Assembly (NCBI GenBank): GCA_902569725.1
Contig: CACFVG010000002.1
Coordinates: 1-64,000 of the forward strand
Length of the DNA stretch: 64,000 nucleotides
From: an uncultured Pelagibacteraceae bacterium
GTDB taxonomy: Bacteria; Pseudomonadota; Alphaproteobacteria; Pelagibacterales; Pelagibacteraceae
Reading direction: 5' to 3'
Shown here: positions 31,706 through 42,373 of the stretch, one piece after another
Numbering within the stretch: position 1 is the first letter of the stretch
Layout: each line of letters starts with the position of its first letter
Position numbers and translations under genes: made by a program
The notes under the pieces: model-generated
Told to the model about the DNA's origin: nothing
The model's database searches: none
The model's input: only the letters and a program-made list of their open reading frames with translations

Positions 31706-33471
31706 TAAACTAAAGTCTTTCCCTTTCCAGTAATTTTATTTTCTCTTTGATCTTTGGGACCCAAAAGCATTTGATTATGTGGTTTTCCTGAAGGTATCAT
31801 CGGAAAACAGTTTTCTTGTTTATCTACTCTACAATCAAATATTACCGGTCTATCAGTGTTAATCATTTCTATTATTTTATCATCTAACTCTTGTGGTGTT
31901 GAAGCTCTTATTCCAACACAGCCATATGCTTCTGCAAGTTTTACAAAATCAGGTAACGCAGCAGTATAGCTTTCAGAGTAATTTTTATCATGCAATAGTT
32001 CCTGCCATTGCCTGACCATTCCCATATATTCATTATTTAAAATAAATATTTTTATAGGGAGACTATATTGAACTGCTGTAGACATTTCTTGCATTGTCAT
32101 CAAAACTGATGCTTCTCCAGCAATATCAATTACTAATTTTTTTGGGTGCGCTACTTGTACACCAACAGCAGCTGGCAATCCATAACCCATTGTTCCCAAA
32201 CCTCCTGAAGTCATCCAACGATTAGGTTTGTCAAATTTATAATGTTGAGCTGCCCACATTTGATGCTGACCTACTTCGGTAGTAATGTATGTATCTTTAT
32301 TTTTAGTTAACTCATAAAGTCTTTGAACTGCGTATTGCGGTTTTATAGTTTCATCGCTATTGATAAAGTCAAAAGAATTAACTGATCTCCATTTTTGTAT
32401 TTTTTCCCACCATTTAGAAATCTTTTGTTTGTTTGATTTTGCAAAATCAGGTTTGACTTTTTTTATAGTTTTAATTGTAGAAGTAATAACTTCAGCAACA
32501 TCACCTATTATTGGCAAGTCTACTTTAACATTTTTATTTATTGAAGATGGATCAATATCGATGTGAACTTTTTTTGATTTAGGAGAAAATTCATCTAATT
32601 TTCCAGTTATTCGATCATCAAACCTTGCTCCAATATTTATCATTAAATCACAATCATGCATTGCATTGTTAGCTTCATATGATCCGTGCATACCAAGCAT
32701 ACCTAAAAATTGGCTATCTTCACCTGGATAAGAACCCAAGCCTTGTAATGTTGATGTTATAGGAAAACCAGTTTTATTTACTAGCTCTCTTAAAAGTTCG
32801 CTTGCTTTTGGTCCTGAATTTATAACACCCCCACCCGTATAAAAAATTGGTTTAGAGGCTTTACTCATTAACTTAATCAATTCGTCAATATCTTTTTGTG
32901 AAAAATGACTATGAACTTTGCCGTTTATTTTTTTTTGTTTTTTAAATTTTGTATAATTTGTTTTTTGAAACTGAACATCTTTTGGAATATCAACTAAAAC
33001 AGGCCCAGGTCTACCAGTTGTTGCAACTTCAAATGCTTTATGAATTGTTTTTTCTAAATCTTTTACATCTTTAACTAGCCAGTTATGCTTTGTACATGGT
33101 CTTGTTATTCCAGTCGTATCACATTCTTGAAAAGCATCAGTACCTATTAAGTGTGTAGGAACCTGTCCAGAAATACAAACCAATGGAACTGAATCCATAT
33201 AAGCGTCTGTTAAAGCAGTTACAGCGTTAGTGGCTCCAGGGCCTGACGTAACTAAAAGAACTCCTGGTTTTCCTGAAGATCTAGCATATCCTTCAGCAGC
33301 GTGTCCTGCACCTTGCTCGTGACGAACTAAAATGTGTTTTAAAAAATTAAAATTTTTTAATTCATCATAAATAGGAAGAACGGCACCACCAGGATAACCA
33401 AAAATAAATTCTACATCTTGGTCTTCCAAACACTTAAATACAATCTCAGCTCCTGAATACAATTTTGACAT
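31705..33471 (-). CDS. ilvB: acetolactate synthase large subunit
   Basis: FGYPGGAVLPIYDEL, GPGATNAVTALTDAYMDSVP, ThDP motif region. Confidence 0.96.
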
Positions 33472-33520
33472 TTATCCAATCTAGCTGAAGTTGTGCTAAT
33501 AGGTCAAGTTTAAGACGTGA

Positions 33521-34432
33521 TTATTTTATTTTTTTTAAAGCAAGACCTAAATTTTTAGGATTAATTTTTTGCCAGGATCCCATTTGACCTCTGGCCCACG
33601 TAACCTGTCTCTTGGCATATTGCCTTGTTTTAATAGCAATTAACTCCTTGGTCTGATCAAGAGAGCACTTTTTGTTTAAAAAATTTGTTATTTCTTTAAT
33701 TCCAATAACCTTATTTGAGCTGTTTTCTTTTTTGACCTTAAGCTTGATAAATCGTCGAACTTCCTCAACTGCTCCTTCTGCAAACATATCGTCTACCCTC
33801 AAATTAATTCTTTTTATCAAGCTTTCTCTTGGGTAATCAATATAAATTTTAATAAATTGATCTGAAGAAATATACTTTTTTGTTTTTTTAAACCAATTTA
33901 TAATTGATATTTTTGTATAGTTTTTAATTTCATAAGCTCTGATAGATCTTTGAATATCATTTTTTTCAATTGTATTTTTTATTAAAGGATCAAGTTTCAA
34001 TAATTTATTATAGAATTTTTTTTGACCCAATTTATTTTGCATCAATCTAATTTTATTTCTTACTTTAATCGGAATATTGGGTATTTTTACTAAACCATCA
34101 GTAAGAGCTTTAAAATACAAACCTGTTCCTCCTACTATTATAGGTACCATCTTTCTTTTTCGAATATCTTTAATTTTTTTTAGTAAAAGCTCTAACCAAT
34201 CTCCAGTTGAATAATTTTTTCTTACATCGCAAAATCCGTATAGATGATGTTTTATTTTTTTTAGATCTTTTTTTTTGGGTCTTGCTGTTATAATTTTAAG
34301 TTGCTTATAAACTTGCATACTATCAGCATTAATAATTTCTCCTTTAATTTTTTTAGATAATTTTAATGCGAAATTTGATTTTCCACATGCTGTTGGTCCT
34401 GCAATTAAAATTATTTTGGACTTAAGGTCCAT
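33521..34432 (-). CDS. miaA: tRNA dimethylallyltransferase
   Basis: AGPTACGKSNFA, INADSMQVYK, VGGTGLYFKAL. Confidence 0.95.
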   Translation of the reverse strand: MDLKSKIILIAGPTACGKSNFALKLSKKIKGEIINADSMQVYKQLKIITARPKKKDLKKIKHHLYGFCDVRKNYSTGDWLELLLKKIKDIRKRKMVPIIVGGTGLYFKALTDGLVKIPNIPIKVRNKIRLMQNKLGQKKFYNKLLKLDPLIKNTIEKNDIQRSIRAYEIKNYTKISIINWFKKTKKYISSDQFIKIYIDYPRESLIKRINLRVDDMFAEGAVEEVRRFIKLKVKKENSSNKVIGIKEITNFLNKKCSLDQTKELIAIKTRQYAKRQVTWARGQMGSWQKINPKNLGLALKKIK

Positions 34433-34435
34433 TAA

Positions 34436-35842
34436 TTAATCTAACTTAACACCAATATATCTTTTTTGGCCTTGATTGTTATAAATAGCTATCATTATTG
34501 TTTTATCAGTACTTCTTATAGCAGAATTAACTATATTTTTAAGATCACCAACTGTTTTTATTTTCTTTTTCTGCGCTTCAATAATTATATTGTTTACATT
34601 TAAGTAATTTATTGGGCTATCGTTTTCTATTTTAACAATAACTGCCCCAGATGTATCTTTTGGTAAATTTCTAGCTTCAATATCTTGTTTTGTTAAAGTT
34701 CTTACAGTTATTTTTAAACCTTCTATAATAGTTATTTTAGGTCCTTCAGCTTTTTTAATATTAAAATCTTCAGAAGTTTCTAATCTGCCAAGAGTAATTT
34801 TTTTTACTACTTCTCTTTTGTTTCTCCAAACTTTTACTTCTACAGTTTTTCCTACTTCAGTTTGTGCAACAATCAATGGTAACTCTTTCATTTCATTAAT
34901 TGGTTTTCCATCAAACTCTAAAATAATGTCTCCAGATAAAATTCCACCTTTGCTAGATGGGCTGTTATCAGCAACACTTACGACTAATGCACCTCTTGGT
35001 TTGTCTAGTTTTTCTGCATCTGAAATTTCTTTGGTTACATATTGAATTCTTACTCCTAACCAACCTCTTTTTGTTTCGCCATATTTAATTAATTGATCAA
35101 TAACTATCTTTGCATTGTTTGAAGGAATTGAAAAACCAATACCTATTGATCCTGATTGTCCTAATATTGCAGTATTAATTCCAACTACATCTCCATTCAT
35201 ATTAAATAAAGGACCGCCTGAGTTTCCTTGGTTAATTGATGCATCAGTTTGAATAAAATCTTCATATCTAGTCATACCAATATTTCTATTTCTCGCTGAA
35301 ATTATTCCAGCAGTAACAGTTCCTCCTAAGCCGAAAGGGTTACCTATTGCAATTACCCAGTCTCCAATTCTTGATTTATCTGAATTTCCAAATTTAACAG
35401 GTATAAATTGATCTTTAGATTTAATTTGCAAAACGGCAATATCTGATAAAGGGTCTGTTCCAATTATAGTTGCTTCATATTCTTTATCTCCATTAACTCT
35501 TACCAAGATATCATCAGCATCTTTAATAACGTGGTTATTTGTAATAACAATTCCTTTTTCATCAATTATAAACCCTGAACCAAGTGCGTAGGCTTTTCTT
35601 TTTTGTGGGGTTCCAAAATCTTTAAACATATCTTCAAATGGTGAGCCTGGGGGGAACTCAAATCCAGGAAATGGATTACTTTTTGTCACTACAGTTTGAC
35701 TTGTTGAAATATTGACAACTGATGGCATTAATTTTTCCGCCAAATCTGCAAAAGATGCTGGGGCATCTTTTGAGTGAGATATAGTAGATAAATTAAAATT
35801 AATTATGACTACTAAAAAAACTTTTAAAAATCTAAATGCCAT
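34436..35842 (-). CDS. DegP/Do-type periplasmic serine protease with PDZ domains
   Basis: ITNNHVIKDAD, SDIAVLQIK, NQGNSGGPLFN; C-terminal PDZ-like regions. Confidence 0.94.
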   Translation of the reverse strand: MAFRFLKVFLVVIINFNLSTISHSKDAPASFADLAEKLMPSVVNISTSQTVVTKSNPFPGFEFPPGSPFEDMFKDFGTPQKRKAYALGSGFIIDEKGIVITNNHVIKDADDILVRVNGDKEYEATIIGTDPLSDIAVLQIKSKDQFIPVKFGNSDKSRIGDWVIAIGNPFGLGGTVTAGIISARNRNIGMTRYEDFIQTDASINQGNSGGPLFNMNGDVVGINTAILGQSGSIGIGFSIPSNNAKIVIDQLIKYGETKRGWLGVRIQYVTKEISDAEKLDKPRGALVVSVADNSPSSKGGILSGDIILEFDGKPINEMKELPLIVAQTEVGKTVEVKVWRNKREVVKKITLGRLETSEDFNIKKAEGPKITIIEGLKITVRTLTKQDIEARNLPKDTSGAVIVKIENDSPINYLNVNNIIIEAQKKKIKTVGDLKNIVNSAIRSTDKTIMIAIYNNQGQKRYIGVKLD

Positions 35843-36026
35843 TTTTTTTCATATACCATATTATAATAAAACCAATTATTGTAAAAATTAGACCTCCAAC
35901 TCTTAATTGGCTAACCTTTGCATCTTTTGCTTTAAGCAAAATACTTTTCATTTTTGAAGGAAATAAGGCGTATAAAATTCCTTCTATAAAAAAGAATAGA
36001 CCAAGTGCTATGATCAGTTCTCTCAT
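35832..36026 (-). CDS. DUF2065-like small membrane protein
   Basis: 64-aa two-helix protein between hflC and degP, the usual DUF2065 position. Confidence 0.7.
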   Translation of the reverse strand: MRELIIALGLFFFIEGILYALFPSKMKSILLKAKDAKVSQLRVGGLIFTIIGFIIIWYMKKNGI

Positions 36027-36036
36027 TGTTAAAATA

Positions 36037-36900
36037 TTAGTCTGTTTTTGGTTTTATATTCCCAAAGAATTTAAAGAATTCACTATCCGGAGACAATATC
36101 AAAGATGTTTCTCCCCCTATTAAAGCTTTTTCATAAGCTTGCATTGCTCTATAAAATGCAAAAAACTCAGGATCTCTTCCAAAGGCGTCTGCAAATATTT
36201 TATTTCTTTGACCGTCACCTTCTCCTTTCATAATCTGAGATTGTTTTTCAGCTTCTGCTAAAATTACAGTAACTTCTTTATCTGCTGTTGATGTAATAGT
36301 TATTGCCATTTCAGCTCCTTTTGCTCTAAATTCTTTAGCTTCCCTTTCCCTTTCAGTTTGCATTCTTCTATAGATTGCCTCACTGTTTGCTGGCGGAAGG
36401 TCTGCCCTTTTAATTCTTACATCTACAATTTTAATACCAAATTTTTCTGCTTCTTTATTTACTCCATCTTGAATTAATGCCATTTGATTTGTTCTGTCAG
36501 CAGACAATAAAGTTTGCAATCTCTGTGTTCCTAAAACACTTCTAATTCTTGAATTTATAATTGTTGATAAACGTGATCTAGCTACTCTTTCATTTCCTAC
36601 AGAAATATAAAATTTTAAAGGATCAACTATTTGGAATCTAGCAAAGGCATCAACTATTAATCTTTTTTGATCTGATGCAATTACTTCTTCTGGTGGCGCA
36701 TCCAGGTTTAATATTCTTTTATCTAAGAAAACCACGTTTTGAATAAAAGGAATTTTAAAATTAATTCCTGGAGTAGAAATAATTCTTTTTGGATCTCCAA
36801 ATTGAAGGACTATTGCTTGATTAATTTCTTTAACAATAAAAATTGAAAAGAAAGCAGTCGCTCCTAATAATATAATGATTGGTAATAAAATTTTTTTCAT
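36037..36900 (-). CDS. hflC: protease modulator HflC
   Basis: SPFH/band-7 protein, ERVARSRLSTIINSRIRSVLG. Confidence 0.93.
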   Translation of the reverse strand: MKKILLPIIILLGATAFFSIFIVKEINQAIVLQFGDPKRIISTPGINFKIPFIQNVVFLDKRILNLDAPPEEVIASDQKRLIVDAFARFQIVDPLKFYISVGNERVARSRLSTIINSRIRSVLGTQRLQTLLSADRTNQMALIQDGVNKEAEKFGIKIVDVRIKRADLPPANSEAIYRRMQTEREREAKEFRAKGAEMAITITSTADKEVTVILAEAEKQSQIMKGEGDGQRNKIFADAFGRDPEFFAFYRAMQAYEKALIGGETSLILSPDSEFFKFFGNIKPKTD

Positions 36901-37986
36901 TTAATTTACCTTTTTCAATTCTGGTAGAGGTAGATATGGAACTACACCCGAACCCGCATTCTTGTCGATTATAACTTTATCAATATCAGCTAAAACTTTT
37001 TCCATAGTTTCAAGATACATTCTCTCTTGTGTTACTTTTTTTGCTTTAGCATATTCATTATAAATTGATAAAAATCTACTTGCTTCACCTTCTGCTTTTG
37101 CAACAACTTCTTTTTTGTAAGCTTCTGCTGCTTGCAATATTTTTGCAGCTTCTCCACGCGCCCTTGGTATCACGTCGTTAGCATAGGCTTGTGCTTCATT
37201 TTTAGATCTCTCCATATCTGCTCTTGCGGCCTGCACATCTCTAAATGCATCAATAACTTGATCTGGTGGATCGGCTTTTTGTGTTTGAACTTGTGTAATC
37301 TGTATTCCAGAATTGTATTCATCTAAAATATTTTGAATAATTTCCTGTGTGTCTATCTCTATTTTTGATCTTCCTTCAGTTAAAATTGGCTGGATGTTTG
37401 ATCGAGCAATAACTTCTCTCATAGCTGTTTCTGCGGCAGCTTTAACTGTTCCCTCTGGGTCTTGGATTTTAAATAAAAAATTTCCTGCATCTTTAATTAC
37501 CCAAAATACAGAAAAGTCTATATTTACGATATTCTCATCTCCAGTTAACATTAAACTTTCCTCTGGAACATCTGCTACTCCACTTGAGCCAAACCCACTA
37601 TCTCTTTCTGATCTAAAACCAATATCCATTCTGTTTACTTTTGTAACTTTTGGAGTAAGAACGCTTTCAACTGGAAAAGGTAAATGATAATTTAATCCTG
37701 GCTGGGTTGTTTTTACAAATTTACCAAATCTTAAAACGACTCCTTGCTCATCTGGCAAAACTCTGTAAAGGCCACTCAATGCCCAAATTATCAATAAAAC
37801 GATTAAACCAAAAACTATTGGTTTTCCTCCAGATGTACTTCCACCTGGAATAAATTTTTTTATTTTATCTTGGATATTTTTTACAATTTCATCAATATCT
37901 GGTGGTGTTGGTCCTCTTCTAAAACCATCACCATTTCCACCTCCTGGGGGAGATCCCCAAGGACTTTGATTTTTGAAATCGCTCAT
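36901..37986 (-). CDS. hflK: protease modulator HflK
   Basis: Gly-rich N-terminus, band-7 domain, DVQAARADMERSKNEAQAYANDVIPRARGEA. Confidence 0.94.
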   Translation of the reverse strand: MSDFKNQSPWGSPPGGGNGDGFRRGPTPPDIDEIVKNIQDKIKKFIPGGSTSGGKPIVFGLIVLLIIWALSGLYRVLPDEQGVVLRFGKFVKTTQPGLNYHLPFPVESVLTPKVTKVNRMDIGFRSERDSGFGSSGVADVPEESLMLTGDENIVNIDFSVFWVIKDAGNFLFKIQDPEGTVKAAAETAMREVIARSNIQPILTEGRSKIEIDTQEIIQNILDEYNSGIQITQVQTQKADPPDQVIDAFRDVQAARADMERSKNEAQAYANDVIPRARGEAAKILQAAEAYKKEVVAKAEGEASRFLSIYNEYAKAKKVTQERMYLETMEKVLADIDKVIIDKNAGSGVVPYLPLPELKKVN

Positions 37987-38037
37987 ATGTCAATGTATAT
38001 AGTGTCTTTATCAAGAAAAACAAGATAAGTTGGATTT

Positions 38038-38829
38038 ATGGATACCAAACCGCGACAAAAATCCTTCCAAAAAAACCCCATTAATGGAACAAAATTTACA
38101 ATAGCAATTTCAAGTGCAAAAGGTGGTGTTGGAAAATCAACATTTGCTACGAACCTAGCTTTAGCTCTAAAAAAATCTGGATGCAAAGTTGGATTGTTAG
38201 ATGCTGACATTTATGGACCCTCATTGCCAAAGTTATTTTCAATAAATGAAAAACCGAAAAGTGATGGTAAAACTTTAAATCCAATTTTAAAATATGGTAT
38301 TCAGTGTATGTCTATTGGTTTTTTAACTGAAGAACAAACTCCAATGATTTGGAGAGGTCCAATGGTAACAAGTGCGATAAAAACTTTTACACAAAAAGTT
38401 GCATGGAAAGATTTAGATTTTATAATTGTAGATATGCCACCAGGAACAGGCGATACTCAGCTTACATTTTCACAAGAAATAAAAATGGATGGAGTAATTA
38501 TTATTTCTACACCACAAGAAATTGCATTACAGGATGTAAAACGCGGAATAAGAATGTTTGATAAACTTGGAGTAAAAATTATTGGCTTAATCGACAATAT
38601 GAGTCATTTCATTGGTGATGATGGAAAAAAATATCCTATTTTTGGAGAGAATGGAGTTAAAAGAACTGCAGATGAATTTAATAAAGAATTTTTAGGAGAA
38701 ATTCCAATTAATCCTGAAGTTGGAAAACTTGGTGACCTTGGAACTCCAATTGTTGAAAGCAAACCAGATCATGAAATTTCAAAAATATATCTTAAATTTG
38801 CAGAAAAAATTAAATCAACTTATCTTTAA
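38038..38829 (+). CDS. mrp: Mrp/ApbC-type iron-sulfur carrier ATPase
   Basis: [48 protein letters not shown]. Confidence 0.92.
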   Translation: MDTKPRQKSFQKNPINGTKFTIAISSAKGGVGKSTFATNLALALKKSGCKVGLLDADIYGPSLPKLFSINEKPKSDGKTLNPILKYGIQCMSIGFLTEEQTPMIWRGPMVTSAIKTFTQKVAWKDLDFIIVDMPPGTGDTQLTFSQEIKMDGVIIISTPQEIALQDVKRGIRMFDKLGVKIIGLIDNMSHFIGDDGKKYPIFGENGVKRTADEFNKEFLGEIPINPEVGKLGDLGTPIVESKPDHEISKIYLKFAEKIKSTYL

Positions 38830-39757
38830 GATCAAAAGCTATCATTAATTCATTCCATTCTCTTTTTGATAAACCTGATTGATCTACATTAACTTCTTCA
38901 CCTTTTATTAACTTTTGTAATATAATTTTTCCTTTTGCTGATACTTCTGTACCTCCTACTCTATAATCCATAAAAGCTTCAAAAGTAATTGGCACCCATT
39001 TTTTTAGTGTATCTAACATTGCTTCTGCATAAGTTCTTATTTCATATTGAGCATGATGGTCAGCTCTTAATCTTAAAAAATTCATAAGATTTAGTAAATC
39101 AGTTTTCCAATACCATTGAGTATAAGTATTTAAAGTTAAATTCATTCTTGCAAGTTCTCTTGCGAGCCCTGCTTCTTTTTCATCAATAATAGAACCATCA
39201 TAACGTTCGTTAAGCATCATTTCATAATTATTATAAGTTTGTTCTGCATCACTTTTTAATAGGTTTAAAACTTTTTTTGCCTGATCTCCTTTAAGAACAT
39301 CTCCTCTTCCTTGTCTGTTGCTTTGAGATTGAGCCGCTAAGTTTTCTATTTCAGGTAAATAAAATTCTTTATCTAATATTGAATACCTTGCTGAATATTC
39401 ATTTACATTTGCAGTTCTGTGTCTTATCCATTGCCTTGCAATAAAAATTGGTAATTTTACATGATATTTTATTTCACACATTTCAAATGGAGTGCTATGC
39501 CAATGTCTCATTAAATATTTGATTAAGCCTGAATCTGTTGAAACCTTTTTGGTTCCTTTTCCATAGGATACTCTTGCTGCTTGTACAATTGAAGTATCAT
39601 TACCCATATAGTCGACAACTCTTATAAAGCCATGGTCTAAAATAGGTATTGCTTCATAAAGAATTTTTTCAAGTTCAGGTGAGTTGACTCTTTTCGTGCT
39701 AGTTTCTTGACTTTGCTGTTCTTTTATCTCTTGTTCTTGTTCTTTAGTTAATTTCAC
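38810..39757 (-). CDS. thyX: flavin-dependent thymidylate synthase
   Basis: ThyX motif [15 protein letters not shown]. Confidence 0.96.
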   Translation of the reverse strand: MKLTKEQEQEIKEQQSQETSTKRVNSPELEKILYEAIPILDHGFIRVVDYMGNDTSIVQAARVSYGKGTKKVSTDSGLIKYLMRHWHSTPFEMCEIKYHVKLPIFIARQWIRHRTANVNEYSARYSILDKEFYLPEIENLAAQSQSNRQGRGDVLKGDQAKKVLNLLKSDAEQTYNNYEMMLNERYDGSIIDEKEAGLARELARMNLTLNTYTQWYWKTDLLNLMNFLRLRADHHAQYEIRTYAEAMLDTLKKWVPITFEAFMDYRVGGTEVSAKGKIILQKLIKGEEVNVDQSGLSKREWNELMIAFDLKDKLI

Positions 39758-39769
39758 AATAATTTTCTA

Positions 39770-41038
39770 TTAATCTATTTTTTTTAACACTCCAATATCG
39801 CCTGTACGCTCTAATGCAATAATTATAGCATTAATTTTTTCAATATACTTTATATCTCTTATTCTTTCTCCAATAAAAATTTTTTCTAAATAAAGAATCT
39901 TATTAAATTTATCACTTTGAAATTTTACTCTATAAATGCTTCTGTCGTTTAATGATGCAACTAGGGCGTTGTTTTTCCATTTTTCTTCAAAATTATTTGG
40001 CAAAATAATTATTTCTGAGATCCCTATTGAAGGCACAAAAACATAAATTGGCTCAATAAAACCATTCTCTATGTGACTCTTTAAATATTTACGCTTATTT
40101 TTTTTACTATTATAAGAATTTCCATAAGAAGCTATTGGCCATCCATAATTTCCTTTGAAAGAAATTATATTTATCTCATCTCCACCTCGAGGGCCATGCT
40201 CAGTTGAAATAATTAAATTATCCTTAACATACAAACCTTGTAGATCACGATGACCTTTTGAAAAAATTATATGTTTCTTGGTTTCTAAATTAATAAATAA
40301 AATTTTTCCAAATATTGAACTATCTTCTTGTGGTCTATTATCAGGTTCATCTTGAAAAGAATCACTTGTACTTATCAAAATCCCTTCGTCTCCATTAAAT
40401 AAGTATTTTTGCATTCTACCTGAGCCCAAAGATGTTTTTCCACATTCCAAAAATTTTTTAAAGATTGAGAAATTTAACTCTTTATCAATATCTGCAAAAT
40501 AAATTTTTAAAGTTTTACATTCATTATTGCTATGAGTTGTTGATACAAATATTTTATTTTTTATAATTAGTGTATCTAAAATATTTTTAAACTTAACATT
40601 TGTTTTAATTAAAGAGTAATTTAATTTTTTATTTTTGTTACTAAAATTATCAATATTACTTTTAAAAAAAGATCCTTTTTTTGTAATAATAAATACTTCA
40701 TTTTCAAAATTTTCTAAATAAAAGCTATTTCTGCTTCTTTTTTGCTTAATATTTAATTTTTTTCTTTTAAAATCAATTTTAATTAATTGAGTCTCGGGGA
40801 GGAATTTAACATTATAGTCATTAAAAAGGTTTGAAAATGACCTTTTCCCACTTGATATCATATAAAGTGACTTTACCGGATCAGGTAATTTAAAGAAGTA
40901 TCTAAAAAAAACTTCATAAATTTTGTCTTTATTTAAAATCGTAAAAAAGATTATAAATAAAAACAAAGTTATTATTGATATCGATAAAAATTTTTTTTTC
41001 TTTAGCATGAAAGACCGTTTTTTCTTGAATCTAATCAC
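39770..41038 (-). CDS. membrane-anchored glucose/sorbosone dehydrogenase-fold protein (divergent)
   Basis: N-terminal TM; C-terminal region aligns by eye with 19689-20759 (GPRGGDEINIISFKGNYGWP...; VPSIGISEIIILP...W.NALVASL.DRSIYRV). Confidence 0.6.
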   Translation of the reverse strand: MIRFKKKRSFMLKKKKFLSISIITLFLFIIFFTILNKDKIYEVFFRYFFKLPDPVKSLYMISSGKRSFSNLFNDYNVKFLPETQLIKIDFKRKKLNIKQKRSRNSFYLENFENEVFIITKKGSFFKSNIDNFSNKNKKLNYSLIKTNVKFKNILDTLIIKNKIFVSTTHSNNECKTLKIYFADIDKELNFSIFKKFLECGKTSLGSGRMQKYLFNGDEGILISTSDSFQDEPDNRPQEDSSIFGKILFINLETKKHIIFSKGHRDLQGLYVKDNLIISTEHGPRGGDEINIISFKGNYGWPIASYGNSYNSKKNKRKYLKSHIENGFIEPIYVFVPSIGISEIIILPNNFEEKWKNNALVASLNDRSIYRVKFQSDKFNKILYLEKIFIGERIRDIKYIEKINAIIIALERTGDIGVLKKID

Positions 41039-41052
41039 ATTACTTTTATATT
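41025..41052 (+). promoter_or_regulatory. putative sigma70-like promoter of ssrA
   Basis: TTGAAT (41025-41030), 16-nt spacer, TATATT (41047-41052). Confidence 0.4.
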
Positions 41053-41079
41053 AATATTGTTGGTTTTCCAACTATGACG

Positions 41080-41320
41080 ATAAACGAATTTCGTAATAAA
41101 CATTGCGGACGTGGGGGCAGTACCCACCACCTCCACCAAAATAAATGCGGGGGTGAATTAGAATCGACGAATGTCTAAAGGCTATTCTTTTGTTCGGTAT
41201 TGTTCCGCCGTAAAGGGCTAAATTATAAATGCTAACGAAAGTTACGCAATTGCAGCTTAATTAATTTATTAATTAAGTTACGGGGTCTGGGGCACCTGGC
41301 AACAGAACGCCCCTTCTCAA
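41080..41320 (+). ncRNA. ssrA: two-piece circularly permuted alphaproteobacterial tmRNA; predicted tag ANESYAIAA
   Basis: T-stem GTGGG/CCCAC (41111-41115/41123-41127), 3' acceptor strand CACCTCC + A + CCA (41128-41138) pairs with 5' acceptor strand GGGGGTG (41149-41155) incl. G3.U70; tag ORF GCTAACGAAAGTTACGCAATTGCAGCTTAA (41231-41260). Outer ends approximate. Confidence 0.93.
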
Positions 41321-41390
41321 TTTCAAATTGTTATTTGTTTTTAATAAGAATTAAAGTTTATATTAAATATGATCGGCCATAAGTCGGCAT

Positions 41391-41774
41391 TTAATTCGAT
41401 TTATTTCTCTCACAGTCCTTGTCAATTGATTGCCAATCACCTTCTTCAAATGGTATCTTCACATCATTTAAAAGTCTTTTAAACTTTTCTAATCTGTCTT
41501 TTCTCTCGATTGCTTTTAAATACATACAAAACCATTTAAATGCTGCTCGATCTAATCCTTTTTTATTGATATGAACCCAATTTTCAAAATCCATACATTG
41601 ATCAGTATCATAAGTATATTCGTGATAAATTAATTTTTTGCCATCATCACTTAAAGTATCTGACCAACTATGATGCATAGTTTTATACTTAAACTTGCCT
41701 TCATCAATGACTTCTGCGGCCTCATAATCTCCTAAAAGATTTATCTCATTAAAACCTAGTTTTAATTGTTTCAT
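41391..41774 (-). CDS. hypothetical protein (127 aa)
   Basis: ORF, plausible amino-acid composition, no family recognised. Confidence 0.55.
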   Translation of the reverse strand: MKQLKLGFNEINLLGDYEAAEVIDEGKFKYKTMHHSWSDTLSDDGKKLIYHEYTYDTDQCMDFENWVHINKKGLDRAAFKWFCMYLKAIERKDRLEKFKRLLNDVKIPFEEGDWQSIDKDCERNKSN

Positions 41775-41911
41775 TATTTAGTGTTGTTGAAGTTATTCGT
41801 TAAAGAGCTTTAACAATATTTAATATATATATTTTTAGTGGCAAAAATTAGACAATCGATTATCCAAATAAACCTTTAAATATTATCCATAATAAATTCT
41901 GTACGGGATAA

Positions 41912-41937
41912 ATGTGGGCAAAATTAAATGCCCACAT
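41912..41937. terminator. hairpin (possible terminator, weak U tract)
   Basis: perfect 9-bp stem ATGTGGGCA/TGCCCACAT with 8-nt loop, just downstream of the 57-aa minus-strand ORF. Confidence 0.45.
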
Positions 41938-41949
41938 CTAAGTTGAGTT

Positions 41950-42123
41950 TTATCTTTTATTTTTTATTTTAAAACCCTTTGACTCAAGTACTTTGATCAA
42001 ATTTTTTAATCTCTGTTCTCTAGATGTATTTTGATCACCTATTTTTTCAAAAAAGATAGGTTCTAAACCTCTATCCTTCTTTGATTTAAAATAGTCTTTG
42101 ATTGATTGTATTTTTAGTTTCAT
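41950..42123 (-). CDS. small ORF, 57 aa (MKLKIQSIKDYFKSKKDRGLEPIFFEKIGDQNTSREQRLKNLIKVLESKGFKIKNKR)
   Basis: AAAGGAGG Shine-Dalgarno directly upstream of ATG; not in ORF track (below length cut). Confidence 0.6.
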   Translation of the reverse strand: MKLKIQSIKDYFKSKKDRGLEPIFFEKIGDQNTSREQRLKNLIKVLESKGFKIKNKR

Positions 42124-42197
42124 TTGCCTCCTTTAGCGTTGTGTTTAAAGTCCCAGCAAGTAGAGTTAATTTCTAAATCAGGACTAAATGTATAATA

Positions 42198-42320
42198 CTA
42201 CTTTTTTCCAAAATTGCTATCTATTGCAAATTGAAGTTTTTCAATAGTTTTAGAAGTCTCTGACAGCGTGGTTCCCATAGCAATTATGAATGCCGTGAGT
42301 GCTCTTTTAGCTGAAAACAT
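42198..42320 (-). CDS. possible 40-aa small ORF (MFSAKRALTAFIIAMGTTLSETSKTIEKLQFAIDSNFGKK)
   Basis: Open frame with protein-like composition (hydrophobic N-terminal segment); no clear RBS. Confidence 0.3.
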   Translation of the reverse strand: MFSAKRALTAFIIAMGTTLSETSKTIEKLQFAIDSNFGKK

Positions 42321-42373
42321 TGAAAAAATAATTGATGAAGGAAATAATAAAATAATTACTTCATTAAAATAAA

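Noticed and set aside
41251-41278. CTTAATTAA/TTAATTAAG hairpin after the tag stop
   Set aside because: Explained as an internal tmRNA helix, not an independent element
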